In this document: positions 53,270 to 62,073 of the stretch, piece after piece
Layout: the number at the start of each line of letters is the position of its first letter
Position numbering within the stretch: position 1 is the stretch's first letter
Source: Bacteroidales bacterium
GTDB lineage: Bacteria > Bacteroidota > Bacteroidia > Bacteroidales > WCHB1-69
Assembly (NCBI GenBank): GCA_017535665.1
Contig: JAFXTS010000013.1
Location: 1 to 64,000, forward strand
DNA: 64,000 bases
Reading direction: 5' to 3'
Program-made: the position numbers and the translations under genes
The notes under the pieces: generated by a model
Seen by the model: the letters and a program-made list of their open reading frames with translations, nothing else
The model's database searches: none
What the model was told of the DNA's origin: nothing

Positions 53270-55312
53270 TCACCTATCCCTCACCACCGTCAGCGAACTA
53301 TGATATTCAAAGGTCTTGACGTGACCGCCGTAATAAAACACATAATAATAGACTCCATCTGACAATTTCTCGGCACTGAATCCTGACTCGGGGTTGCAAA
53401 GCAGACCGTTCTTGTCAATACAGGTTTTGTAATTTTCCATGTCGAAGACTTTCTTCCCCCAACGGTCGTATATGGACAGACGGTTCGGCACATCCAAATT
53501 CAAATTCTTGACCGCGAACACGTCGTTCACCCCGTCACCATTGGGAGTAATGACGTTAGGGAACTCCAAATCCGGTTCCACATAGACCGTATGACTGACA
53601 GAGTTGCGACAATCAAAAGAAGTCACCATCTCCAACGTGACCACAAATTCTCCCCACGTGCTATAAAAATGAGAAGTGTTATAATTGTGGGTTTCCTGCG
53701 TTTCGCCATCCCCGAAATCCCAATACCATGTATAGGTGTCATTCAACCCGATAAAACCCGACGTATCTGTCTGATTCAGAAACTGAACCTCAATATTGTC
53801 AGACAGCATAAGTCGGTCGGGTGAGGCAATGAAATCCACTTCCGGATGGGGATGAACGACCACCTCCGCCTCCGCTTCAGCGGTACAGCCCAACTCATCG
53901 CTAACGGTAACCGAATAGCTGGTGGTGACGTCAGGCGAAACCGTGATGGAGCGGCCTGTTCCTCCTATAGCCCACGCATACGCATGATATTCCAATTCAG
54001 TGGTAATGGTCGAGTTTTGTCCTGAACAAATCTCCGCTGGCTCAACGATAAAGGTGGGCGGTGGAATCACTGCGGCAGCGTAAACCGTCACACTGTCAAC
54101 ACTTTCGCAATGGTTGTCCCCTGTGACCGTACAGACGAAAGTCGTCACTTCATTTTCTGGAATAAGGGTAAAAGAAGAGGAGGTCTGTCCCGTATTCCAA
54201 TCGTATGTAACAGAATTTCCAGTAGTCGCCGTAATGGTCACCTCCTGCTCGGGGCAGATGGTGTCTTGCGAGGCCGTCACCTCCAATTCAGGACGAGTGG
54301 TGTCCACCGTAACATGCACCTGATTGATGATGTCAAACTCGTCTCCGTTGCAGGCAACATATTGTAAACGAGCGGTATAGTAAGTTGTCTCACTCGGCCA
54401 TACCGTGATGGTATCTCCCACACCCACAACAATTCCTGTGGCCGCAGAGGTGTCGGTGCCCAAGTACCAAGTCACCGTGTACACGGACTCGCCGGTGGGG
54501 ATGAAACGCCAAGCCTCCTCGTGAGCCGTCCACGGACCCGTATTGCGCCCCGGAGGCGTAATTCCCATTGTACCCGTGCTGTTCTGCAATCCAATCACAC
54601 CGTTACCACTGTTCCACGAGGTACAGGTCGGCGCATCACGCAAATAAATATCGATAATATTGGTGCCTTCATACAACACAATCATTGAAGTAAAAGTTCG
54701 GATAGAAGTGCAAGAATAGAGTTTTATATTATTGAAACTCAACACATAACTTCTGCATGGATATTCACCCAATACCCCTTGGAAGATACCCCCATCGCCC
54801 GTCGTAGCATTATAATCGCTCGTGGAGGGGTAGATGTCGCGATAGCAGGCGAAAATGGTGTTGGGGAAAAGGTTGGTGCTTGGAATCGAAGCGGAATACG
54901 ACCATGCACAGCTGCCACCAGCCACACTGGTATTGAAAGTAGCCACCGAATTGGCACCTGGAACCACCTGATCGTAAGTGTTTCCATAATAGCAAAATGT
55001 GAATGGCAAATTCAAAACATCTCCCCATGTATCATCGGTGGCATTGGCAAAAATACGGGTGCCGGCCGTATAGCCGTAAGGCGGATCATAGGGAATAGAC
55101 ACCACCGTATAATCGTTGGCCTCCGCCGCCGTGGCCACCGCATTCGCCACAAACGTGACCGGACCGATATTGGAACAGTCCAAATACACCTCAGTATTGT
55201 TCGTCCCCAACTCAGAAGGAGACACACTCGGACAACCGTCAAAGTTTTGCGCCCACACAGAGGCGACACCCATTGACATAATGATAACAGATACAAAAAT
55301 TTTACGAATCAT
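53270..55312 (-). CDS. T9SS type-B sorted surface protein with nidogen-like, Ig-like and PKD domains
   Basis: This is a 680-residue protein. Signal peptide 1-21. The N-terminal half resembles a nidogen-like domain (LPFTFCYYGNTYDQVVPGANSVATFN to GVIGLQNSTGTMGI, about 100-250). Ig-like modules (about 265-500), a PKD domain (WYWDFGDGE, about 530) and the CHU_C sorting domain (FPNVITPNGDGVNDVFAV, IYDRWGKKVFD) follow. The PKD-CHU_C end is a close paralogue of the end of the convergent gene at 50755, only 31 bp away tail to tail. A T9SS cargo protein is likely; its binding partner is unknown. Confidence 0.87.
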   Translation of the reverse strand: MIRKIFVSVIIMSMGVASVWAQNFDGCPSVSPSELGTNNTEVYLDCSNIGPVTFVANAVATAAEANDYTVVSIPYDPPYGYTAGTRIFANATDDTWGDVLNLPFTFCYYGNTYDQVVPGANSVATFNTSVAGGSCAWSYSASIPSTNLFPNTIFACYRDIYPSTSDYNATTGDGGIFQGVLGEYPCRSYVLSFNNIKLYSCTSIRTFTSMIVLYEGTNIIDIYLRDAPTCTSWNSGNGVIGLQNSTGTMGITPPGRNTGPWTAHEEAWRFIPTGESVYTVTWYLGTDTSAATGIVVGVGDTITVWPSETTYYTARLQYVACNGDEFDIINQVHVTVDTTRPELEVTASQDTICPEQEVTITATTGNSVTYDWNTGQTSSSFTLIPENEVTTFVCTVTGDNHCESVDSVTVYAAAVIPPPTFIVEPAEICSGQNSTITTELEYHAYAWAIGGTGRSITVSPDVTTSYSVTVSDELGCTAEAEAEVVVHPHPEVDFIASPDRLMLSDNIEVQFLNQTDTSGFIGLNDTYTWYWDFGDGETQETHNYNTSHFYSTWGEFVVTLEMVTSFDCRNSVSHTVYVEPDLEFPNVITPNGDGVNDVFAVKNLNLDVPNRLSIYDRWGKKVFDMENYKTCIDKNGLLCNPESGFSAEKLSDGVYYYVFYYGGHVKTFEYHSSLTVVRDR

Positions 55313-55395
55313 GACGTTGAATTTTTTTATAGCGTTTTTATGTCTAGTCAGACGTATGGAAAATGGAAACGCTGCAACGTCATTTCAAAAATTAT

Positions 55396-55426
55396 AAAAA
55401 AAAGACCGACTATAAAGCCGGTCTTT
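55396..55426 (-). terminator. Rho-independent terminator after the acyl-CoA synthetase gene
   Basis: On the minus strand an 8-bp stem (AAAGACCG/CGGTCTTT, at 55426-55419 and 55408-55401) with a 10-nt loop runs into eight T. It lies 24 bp after the stop of the gene at 55450-57522. Confidence 0.9.
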
Positions 55427-55449
55427 CACTATAAATATTTGATTAACTG

Positions 55450-57522
55450 TTATTTCTGCAAACGAATACGAGCATCCACAGCGGTAACGTAGCGCGGATT
55501 GCCGAGCAGCGGGTTGAGGTCCATCTCCGCGATTTCGGGAGCGGCCTGCACCAATGCGCTCACACGGGCAATCTGGTCGGCGTACAGGTCGATGTTGACG
55601 GGTTCCTGCCCGCGCACGCCCTGCAGAATCTTGTAGCCGCGCAGCTTCGTCAGCATCTCCTTGGCCTCGGCAGCCGTGATAGGTGCCAATGCACTCTGAA
55701 CGTCCTTCAGCACCTCGATGAAGATGCCGCCCAAGCCGAAGAATACCTGATGGCCGAACTTGTCGTCACGGATAGCGCCGATATAAACGTCGGTGCCGTC
55801 CAACATCGGGTACATCTCCACCGCATAAGTATCCTTGATAGCCATGAGACGGTCAAACTCCTTGCTCACGGTATCTAAATCCTTGACATTCAGGGTAACA
55901 CCACCCACATCGGATTTGTGCAACGGTCCAACAACCTTCATTACAAGCGGTACATCCTTGCTGCATCCCACCTCTTTGGCGAAGGCGAGAGCATCCTCTT
56001 TCTTGGAGACTTCCACAGATTTCTTGCGGCTGATGCCGGCAGCATCCAGAAGCTCGTTATAATCAGCAATTTCCATATAACCATCCTGACATCTGTCGAT
56101 GGTGCGGCGGATGCGGGCCACATCAATTTCGGGCTGCTCCACCACTTCGGGCTGCGGCTTCGGAGTGTTATACACCTTGCACAATGCCTGACCGAACACG
56201 CACTCTTCGGGGAAGTTAATGCGGTGCTTGTTGGTGATGAAGTCGGCGATTTCGTCCTTCACATTGATGATGGAGGGCAGAATCGGGAAGATGGGTTTCT
56301 TGCAGGTCTTCATCTTCTGGTCGAGTACTTCATAGACCTCCCAGTTGGCGAATAAACCGGGTGAACCGAAGATGACGCACATGCAGTCGATGTTGTCGAA
56401 GTCGTTCTCGCAGGCATCGATGATATAGCCGAGCTGTTCGGCGGTGCCAGTGGCGAGGAAGTCGATGGGGTTGCCCACGGAGGAGCCGCCGAAGAGTTTG
56501 GTGAGCAATTCATCAGCCTTCGGGCCTTCGATGTGGGGAACGTCCATCCCGTTGTCGGACAGCACGTCGGTGAGCATCACGGCGGGACCGCCAGCGTGGG
56601 TGATGACGGCCATGTTCTTGCCCTTCACCTCGGGGTGCATGAAGATGGCGCACACGGTGGTGAGTTCCTGACGGTTGTGGCAGCGCACGATACCGGCTTT
56701 GCGGAAGAGAGCATCCACAGCGGCGTCGTTAGTGGCGAGGGCGCCGGTATGCGATGAGGCGGCGCGGCTGCCGGCGGCGGAACCGCCCGACTTGATGGCC
56801 GCTATCTTGCATCCCTTGTTGATGAGCGAACGGGAGTGCTTCAACAGTTTCTGCGGATCACCGATTTTTTCCATATACAACATAATGACGCGGGAAGATT
56901 TCTCCGGGTCGAAGGTAGTGTCAAGATGTTCGAGAACGTCCTCAATACCCATCTGGGCAGAGTTGCCGACAGCCCATACACTGTTGAAAGTAAGACCATT
57001 GGAAATACCGTATTCCTTGATGAAGACGGCGGTGGCACCCGAGCCGGTCACGAAATCAACACCGTGCGGGTCGAGGGTCGGGATGGGGGTGTCGAAAGCA
57101 CCGCAGTAGTTGGTGTTGAGGAAGCCCGTGCAGTTGGGACCGATAAGCGAGCCACCCACGCTGTTGATGGTGTCGGTGATGTGCTTCTCGTACTCGGCTC
57201 CCTGCTGGCTCTCTTCGCCAAAACCGGCGGAGACGATGATGAAGCCGCGGGTGTTTTTCTCCTTCGCCAGAACATCCACAGTGGCGGGACAGTATTTGGC
57301 GGCGATGGCCAGAATGGCGCAATCCACCTCCGGCAGATCTTCCACTTTGGCGTAGCAGTGAATACCCTGCACCTCCGATTCCTTCGGGTTTACAGCATAG
57401 ATTTTCCCTTTAAAAGGACTTGACAATAAGTTTTTTACGAGTTTACCACCGGGTTTGTGGACATCATTGGAAGCACCGACGATGACGATGCTTTGAGGAT
57501 TTAATAATTTAGGATTGATCAT
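55450..57522 (-). CDS. ADP-forming acetate/acyl-CoA synthetase (fused alpha-beta)
   Basis: The enzyme converts acyl-CoA, ADP and phosphate to the free acid, CoA and ATP, conserving energy in amino-acid and sugar fermentation. The 690-residue protein fuses both subunits. The CoA-binding domain is at about 5-130 (SIVIVGASNDVHKPGG). The ligase-CoA domains contain the phospho-His258 in SSHTGALATNDAAVDALFRKAG. An ATP-grasp domain spans about 480-690 (VPLVMKVVGPLHKSDVGGV, GIFIEVLKD). It has a terminator and a TATTTTTG box upstream. Acetate, branched-chain or aryl acids are possible substrates. Confidence 0.92.
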   Translation of the reverse strand: MINPKLLNPQSIVIVGASNDVHKPGGKLVKNLLSSPFKGKIYAVNPKESEVQGIHCYAKVEDLPEVDCAILAIAAKYCPATVDVLAKEKNTRGFIIVSAGFGEESQQGAEYEKHITDTINSVGGSLIGPNCTGFLNTNYCGAFDTPIPTLDPHGVDFVTGSGATAVFIKEYGISNGLTFNSVWAVGNSAQMGIEDVLEHLDTTFDPEKSSRVIMLYMEKIGDPQKLLKHSRSLINKGCKIAAIKSGGSAAGSRAASSHTGALATNDAAVDALFRKAGIVRCHNRQELTTVCAIFMHPEVKGKNMAVITHAGGPAVMLTDVLSDNGMDVPHIEGPKADELLTKLFGGSSVGNPIDFLATGTAEQLGYIIDACENDFDNIDCMCVIFGSPGLFANWEVYEVLDQKMKTCKKPIFPILPSIINVKDEIADFITNKHRINFPEECVFGQALCKVYNTPKPQPEVVEQPEIDVARIRRTIDRCQDGYMEIADYNELLDAAGISRKKSVEVSKKEDALAFAKEVGCSKDVPLVMKVVGPLHKSDVGGVTLNVKDLDTVSKEFDRLMAIKDTYAVEMYPMLDGTDVYIGAIRDDKFGHQVFFGLGGIFIEVLKDVQSALAPITAAEAKEMLTKLRGYKILQGVRGQEPVNIDLYADQIARVSALVQAAPEIAEMDLNPLLGNPRYVTAVDARIRLQK

Positions 57523-57583
57523 TATAAAAAAATATTAAAATTTCACTCTAAATGGGGAGTTTGCAACCTGGAATTTGCAGCGG

Positions 57584-57591
57584 CAAAAATA
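57584..57591 (-). promoter_or_regulatory. -7 box upstream of the acyl-CoA synthetase gene
   Basis: TATTTTTG followed by CCGC on the minus strand, 61 bp before the start. No clear TTTG at the -33 distance. Confidence 0.45.
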
Positions 57592-57673
57592 GTAAAAAAA
57601 ATCGAGAAAAAATTTGTGAAAACAGGCAACATTTTACAATATTTTATGTAAAAGAAATAAATTGTGTAATTAT

Positions 57674-60600
57674 ATGAAGATGTTTCAAAAATTCTTTTGC
57701 ATCATAGTTTGCATTTTTGCTGTAGTTTGTGCTTCTGCACAGACCTATACCATGCCTTCATCTGGTACCAACACCATCACTGCGTGCGGAGGTACCGTAC
57801 TCGACCCCGGCGGCACCAGCACGTATGCCAACAGCACGAACAGCTATTTGGTCATCAACCCCGAGACCCCCGGTTGCAAAGTGCACCTTTCCGGCGCCTA
57901 CAATACGGAAAGCAGTTATGACTACTTTTACGTGTATGATGGCACTACCACCTCTGGCACGCAGCTGGGCTACTACTCAGGCACGGGCAACTGCGATGTA
58001 ACCTCTCAGTCAGGCTCGCTCATCATCTACTTCCACTCCGACGGTTCAGTAGTGCGCGATGGGTTCGAACTTTCCATCACATGCGTGGGCAGTTGCACCT
58101 GCGGCGGCCCTTACGGACTAACGACCACCACCGGCAATGGTGTGGCAACGGTATCATGGACCAACCCCAACTCTGCCGACATTCCCGGTTTTATCATCGA
58201 GTGGGGGCCTCATGGTTTCACCCCCGGCACCGGTACCACCGACTACACCACGGGTACCACCTACTCGCTCACCGGTCTTACCAACGGTACTCAATACGAC
58301 TTCTATGTGTGGTACGACTGCGGTGGCGACCATGTGGTGACTAATGAAACACCCACTATGGTTTCCTTCATCCCCTCCACAAACATTAACCTACCCATTA
58401 ATGGAACCACCACCATTACCATGTGCGGCGGACATATCTTCGACAGCGGCGGTCCCAGCGGACAATACAGCAACTCAGAAAACAGCGGCATCACCATCTA
58501 CGCCGAAAACCCGTGGTGCCTATTAACCGTCACAGGTACTTATAACACAGAAAGTTGCTGCGACCACATCTACATTTATGATGGAGAAGGAAGCGGCACG
58601 TTGTTAGGACAGTTCCAAGGTTCTGGCAACATCAATGTTACCAGCACCACTGGCAGCATCACCATCTCCTTCACCTCCGATGGCTCGGTGCTGTACGACG
58701 GTTTCGACCTCACCGTAGTCTGCACGGGTACCTGCGAATGCGGTTCGCAACCCCTCAGCGGTGTGCATGTTGTGCCTGACGGCAACAACGGCTACCAGCT
58801 GGTATGGAATGAAGCAACAGGAGATCCTTCCATCCACCAATACATCATTGAGTTTGGACCCGAGGGCTTCACGCCAGGCACTGGTACTACCATAACCGTT
58901 AATGGAAGTCCCTATCCGCTCAGTGGGCTCACTCCAGGCAATACGTACACCTACTACGTCTGGGCCGACTGCAACAATGATGGCGTAATTACTACGGAAG
59001 TCCCCGCCCAGTTCGATTTCTGCGTACCCTTTGCCACACCTTGTATTGACTTCACTGACCTGACTGCCCCACAGATCACGTGCACTACGGGACTTACCAA
59101 CAGTGGCGGTCCCTACACCAACACGGGAGTTGTGGACAATGGTCCCTCTTCTGCCTCCAGCCAGCACACCATCCACTATACCCCTGAACAAGACCCCCGC
59201 ACGGGCAATGGGCTTACCACAATCCCGCCTTGCGAACTCTACTCGGTGCGCCTCGGCAACTGGAACAGCAACTACGGCTGCGAAAGTATCTCCTACGATT
59301 TTGCCGTGGATACCACCGATGCCGACATCTTGCTACTGAAATATGCCGCCGTACTCCAAAACCCGAGCGGTCACGACGCGGATGAACAGCCCCGCTTCGT
59401 GTTCGAGCTTCTCGACCAGAACAACAACCAGATTGACGCCACCTGCGGCTACGCTAACTTCATCTCCGGCTCCACCACCAGCGGCTGGAACCAGACCACC
59501 TATGACAGCGAAACACTGTACTGGAAAGACTGGACATTCGTGGGGTTCGACGTCTCGGCTTATCACGGACAGACCGTCAAGGTGCGCCTTACCACCTACG
59601 ACTGCGACCAGGGAGCCCACTTCGGCTACGCCTATTTCACGCTGAACTGCAAACGGCGTGTCATCACAGCCGAGTCATGTGGCGAGATGCTCACCAACAC
59701 CTACACCGCACCCGCTGGCTTCAACTATGCTTGGTATTACCAGAACACCCCCAACAATATTCTTTCGCACGACCAGTCGATTACCATCGCTCCCAATGGA
59801 CAGGATGAAATACTCTGCTGCCATGTGTCGTTCACCGAGAATGCAGCTTGCGGTTTCGACCTCCGTACTTCCATTACCTCCCGCTATCCGATTGCGAGCT
59901 TCGAACCTGAACGTGACGGTTGCACATGGAGTTTTGCCATGAACAACACCAGCAGCGTGTCAGCCGACGGTGTGAACCCATTGGTGCCGCACGAAGGCTG
60001 CGAGACCGCCCACTGGGACTTCGGCGACGGCTCCACCTCCAACGAATATAGCCCCACCCACGAGTTCCCTGGCCCTGGCACCTACGTAGTGACCCTCATT
60101 TCCGGCATCGCCAATGACGAATGCCAAGACACTGCCCGCTTCACCATCGACCTGCTGGGCAACTACCCCGCCATCACTGGTGACTTTGACATTTGCGGTG
60201 GGGATGGCACCACCCTGCATGCCACGGGCGGCAGCTCATATGTGTGGCTTGAAAATGGTACGGAAATCGGTACACAAAACTCCATCTATGTAACTCCCAC
60301 TACTACAACTACTTATACGCTGACTTCTATCGCCGCTGACGGCTGCGAAGTGAATATTGAACAAGAAGTGGTGGTGAGCCCCACCTCCGCCAGCACCCTC
60401 ACCGACTCGGTGTGTCAAGGCGACCGTTACAACCTGCACGGTTTCAACCTGCCGCCACAAATGGCCGACGGCACATTCAACTACACGCTTGTCATTCCTA
60501 ACCAATATGGATGCGACAGTGTCGTCACCCTCACCCTTATCGTAAAACCGCTGCCTAACACCAGCCTGGGCCGCACCTTCAACCACTGCTTTGAAGATTA

Positions 60601-61042
60601 TGGCGATGCTGTTCTGTCGGTGCCCACGCCCAACTGCAACTACCAGTGGAGTACCGGTGCCACCACGCAGGGCATCTCCGTCTCCGCAGGCGGCACCTAT
60701 AGCGTTACCGCCACCCTCAACGGCTGCACCAACTCAGGCGAGATCACCATCAACGACGTGTGCCCCTTCAATATCTATCTGCCCAACTGTATCACGCCCA
60801 CCGACAACGATGGAGTTAATGACATATTTAGATTACCGTCTGTCAAAGATATCGCCACTTTCGATATCAACATCTTTGACCGCTGGGGCCGCGTGGTCTT
60901 CCATTCCGAAGATCCTCATTTCGAGTGGAATGGCAGCGTAAACGGCAAGATTTTGAGCGGAAGAGTATATAACTACCGGATCGAGCTCAAGACCACTGGA
61001 GCAGAGAAACGTATCATCAGCGGAAGCCTTACGGTACTGTAG
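57674..61042 (+). CDS. T9SS type-B sorted surface protein with CUB and Fn3 domains
   Basis: The ATG at 57674 (MKMFQKFFCIIVCIFAVVCASAQ) gives 1122 residues; an earlier TTG at 57662 is unlikely. Order: signal peptide; two CUB-like plus Fn3 pairs, the CUBs marked by CKVHLSGAYNTESSYDYFYVYDG and CLLTVTGTYNTESCCDHIYIYDG; a jellyroll-like region (about 470-660); Ig/PKD (HWDFGDGSTSNEYSPTH, about 780); one Cys-repeat with YGCDSVVTLTLIV; and the CHU_C end (LPNCITPTDNDGVNDIFRL, FDRWGRVVF). The tandem CUB-Fn3 unit is an internal duplication. Adhesion or glycan binding is plausible. Confidence 0.87.
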   Translation: MKMFQKFFCIIVCIFAVVCASAQTYTMPSSGTNTITACGGTVLDPGGTSTYANSTNSYLVINPETPGCKVHLSGAYNTESSYDYFYVYDGTTTSGTQLGYYSGTGNCDVTSQSGSLIIYFHSDGSVVRDGFELSITCVGSCTCGGPYGLTTTTGNGVATVSWTNPNSADIPGFIIEWGPHGFTPGTGTTDYTTGTTYSLTGLTNGTQYDFYVWYDCGGDHVVTNETPTMVSFIPSTNINLPINGTTTITMCGGHIFDSGGPSGQYSNSENSGITIYAENPWCLLTVTGTYNTESCCDHIYIYDGEGSGTLLGQFQGSGNINVTSTTGSITISFTSDGSVLYDGFDLTVVCTGTCECGSQPLSGVHVVPDGNNGYQLVWNEATGDPSIHQYIIEFGPEGFTPGTGTTITVNGSPYPLSGLTPGNTYTYYVWADCNNDGVITTEVPAQFDFCVPFATPCIDFTDLTAPQITCTTGLTNSGGPYTNTGVVDNGPSSASSQHTIHYTPEQDPRTGNGLTTIPPCELYSVRLGNWNSNYGCESISYDFAVDTTDADILLLKYAAVLQNPSGHDADEQPRFVFELLDQNNNQIDATCGYANFISGSTTSGWNQTTYDSETLYWKDWTFVGFDVSAYHGQTVKVRLTTYDCDQGAHFGYAYFTLNCKRRVITAESCGEMLTNTYTAPAGFNYAWYYQNTPNNILSHDQSITIAPNGQDEILCCHVSFTENAACGFDLRTSITSRYPIASFEPERDGCTWSFAMNNTSSVSADGVNPLVPHEGCETAHWDFGDGSTSNEYSPTHEFPGPGTYVVTLISGIANDECQDTARFTIDLLGNYPAITGDFDICGGDGTTLHATGGSSYVWLENGTEIGTQNSIYVTPTTTTTYTLTSIAADGCEVNIEQEVVVSPTSASTLTDSVCQGDRYNLHGFNLPPQMADGTFNYTLVIPNQYGCDSVVTLTLIVKPLPNTSLGRTFNHCFEDYGDAVLSVPTPNCNYQWSTGATTQGISVSAGGTYSVTATLNGCTNSGEITINDVCPFNIYLPNCITPTDNDGVNDIFRLPSVKDIATFDINIFDRWGRVVFHSEDPHFEWNGSVNGKILSGRVYNYRIELKTTGAEKRIISGSLTVL

Positions 61043-61045
61043 CAC

Positions 61046-61885
61046 TCATCGTGTCGCCCTCACAAAACGGGGGCGGCCATAAAAATCTTTGCGACTTTCC
61101 ACTTCGGCGAACCCCTTCCCCATCAGCAATTCAACCAGCTGGGGATGATACTCCTCATAGGTTTCAAAATAGAGTTTACCGTTGGGCAACAACGATTGCG
61201 CAGCCAGCGAAGCGATTCTATCATAAAAAAGAAGTGGCTGATCATCCGGCACAAAAAGAGCGACACCCGGCTCATAGTCAATTACATTCCGATGTAACGT
61301 ATTTCGAATATTTTCAGGAATATAGGGCGGATTGCTAATGATGATGTCGTAACTTTCTGACAGATTTTCACACTGGAGAATGTCACACTGCTCGAAACGC
61401 ACCTGAACATTGTTCAGATGGGCGTTCTCTGCGGCGAGGGCGAGCGCGTCGGCACTAATGTCGCAAGCCGTCACAGCGGCATGATCGAGCCGGACGGCCA
61501 ACGACACGGCTATCGCGCCGGTGCCGGTACCGATATCCAGCACCTTCAGCCCCGACAAGCTGGCATTCTCGTCAACGACCGCTGCGACCAACTCCTCAGT
61601 TTCGGGGCGCGGGATGAGGGCGCGGCTGTCGGTGCGGAACCGAAGCCCACAAAACTCCGTGAAGCCGATGACATATTGCAAGGGTTCACCTTGCGAAAGA
61701 CGCTCTAAATCTGATAGATAATCAATATCATCCGACATTTCTTCATCCCCATCCAACAAAAACTGATGATACGGAATACCGAATCGATCCTGCACATACC
61801 ACCGCAACATCGCGGCACATTCGCGAGCATCGTACAGCGGCTGCAGCCGTTTCAAAAATAAATCACGAAAGGTGTTTCGCTTCAT
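61046..61885 (-). CDS. prmC: Release factor glutamine methyltransferase PrmC
   Basis: PrmC methylates the Gln of the GGQ motif in release factors RF1 and RF2. The 279-residue protein has an N-terminal helical domain ending with QGEPLQYVIGFTEFCGLRF. The SAM-binding VLDIGTGTG is at 115-123 and the catalytic NPPY at 185-188 (NPPYIPENIR). The 3' end lies 3 bp from the convergent CHU_C gene. A TATTTTTG box is 23 bp upstream of the start. Confidence 0.95.
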   Translation of the reverse strand: MKRNTFRDLFLKRLQPLYDARECAAMLRWYVQDRFGIPYHQFLLDGDEEMSDDIDYLSDLERLSQGEPLQYVIGFTEFCGLRFRTDSRALIPRPETEELVAAVVDENASLSGLKVLDIGTGTGAIAVSLAVRLDHAAVTACDISADALALAAENAHLNNVQVRFEQCDILQCENLSESYDIIISNPPYIPENIRNTLHRNVIDYEPGVALFVPDDQPLLFYDRIASLAAQSLLPNGKLYFETYEEYHPQLVELLMGKGFAEVESRKDFYGRPRFVRATR

Positions 61886-61908
61886 GAGAGTCCTCTGGAT
61901 TACAAATG

Positions 61909-61916
61909 CAAAAATA
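61909..61916 (-). promoter_or_regulatory. -7 box upstream of prmC
   Basis: TATTTTTG followed by C on the minus strand, 23 bp before the prmC start. No TTTG at the proper -33 distance. Confidence 0.5.
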
Positions 61917-62044
61917 CAACGAAAATTTCAATATTTCTACCATTTTTAACTCACTTCGCATTTCAAACCATTTCAAAAAAATCATGTCAAAACAGAATGA
62001 AACAATTTAATTCAGCTTTTGACGTTTAATTTGCAGAAAAATAG

Positions 62045-62052
62045 TACCTTTG
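62045..62052 (+). promoter_or_regulatory. -7 box upstream of the lipoprotein esterase gene
   Basis: TACCTTTG followed by C, 21 bp before the ATG at 62074. The best -33 TTTG is 23 bp upstream, slightly beyond the usual spacer. It overlaps the TTG at 62050, so that earlier start is rejected. Confidence 0.5.
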
Positions 62053-62073
62053 CAGGCTAATTCCACACGGATC

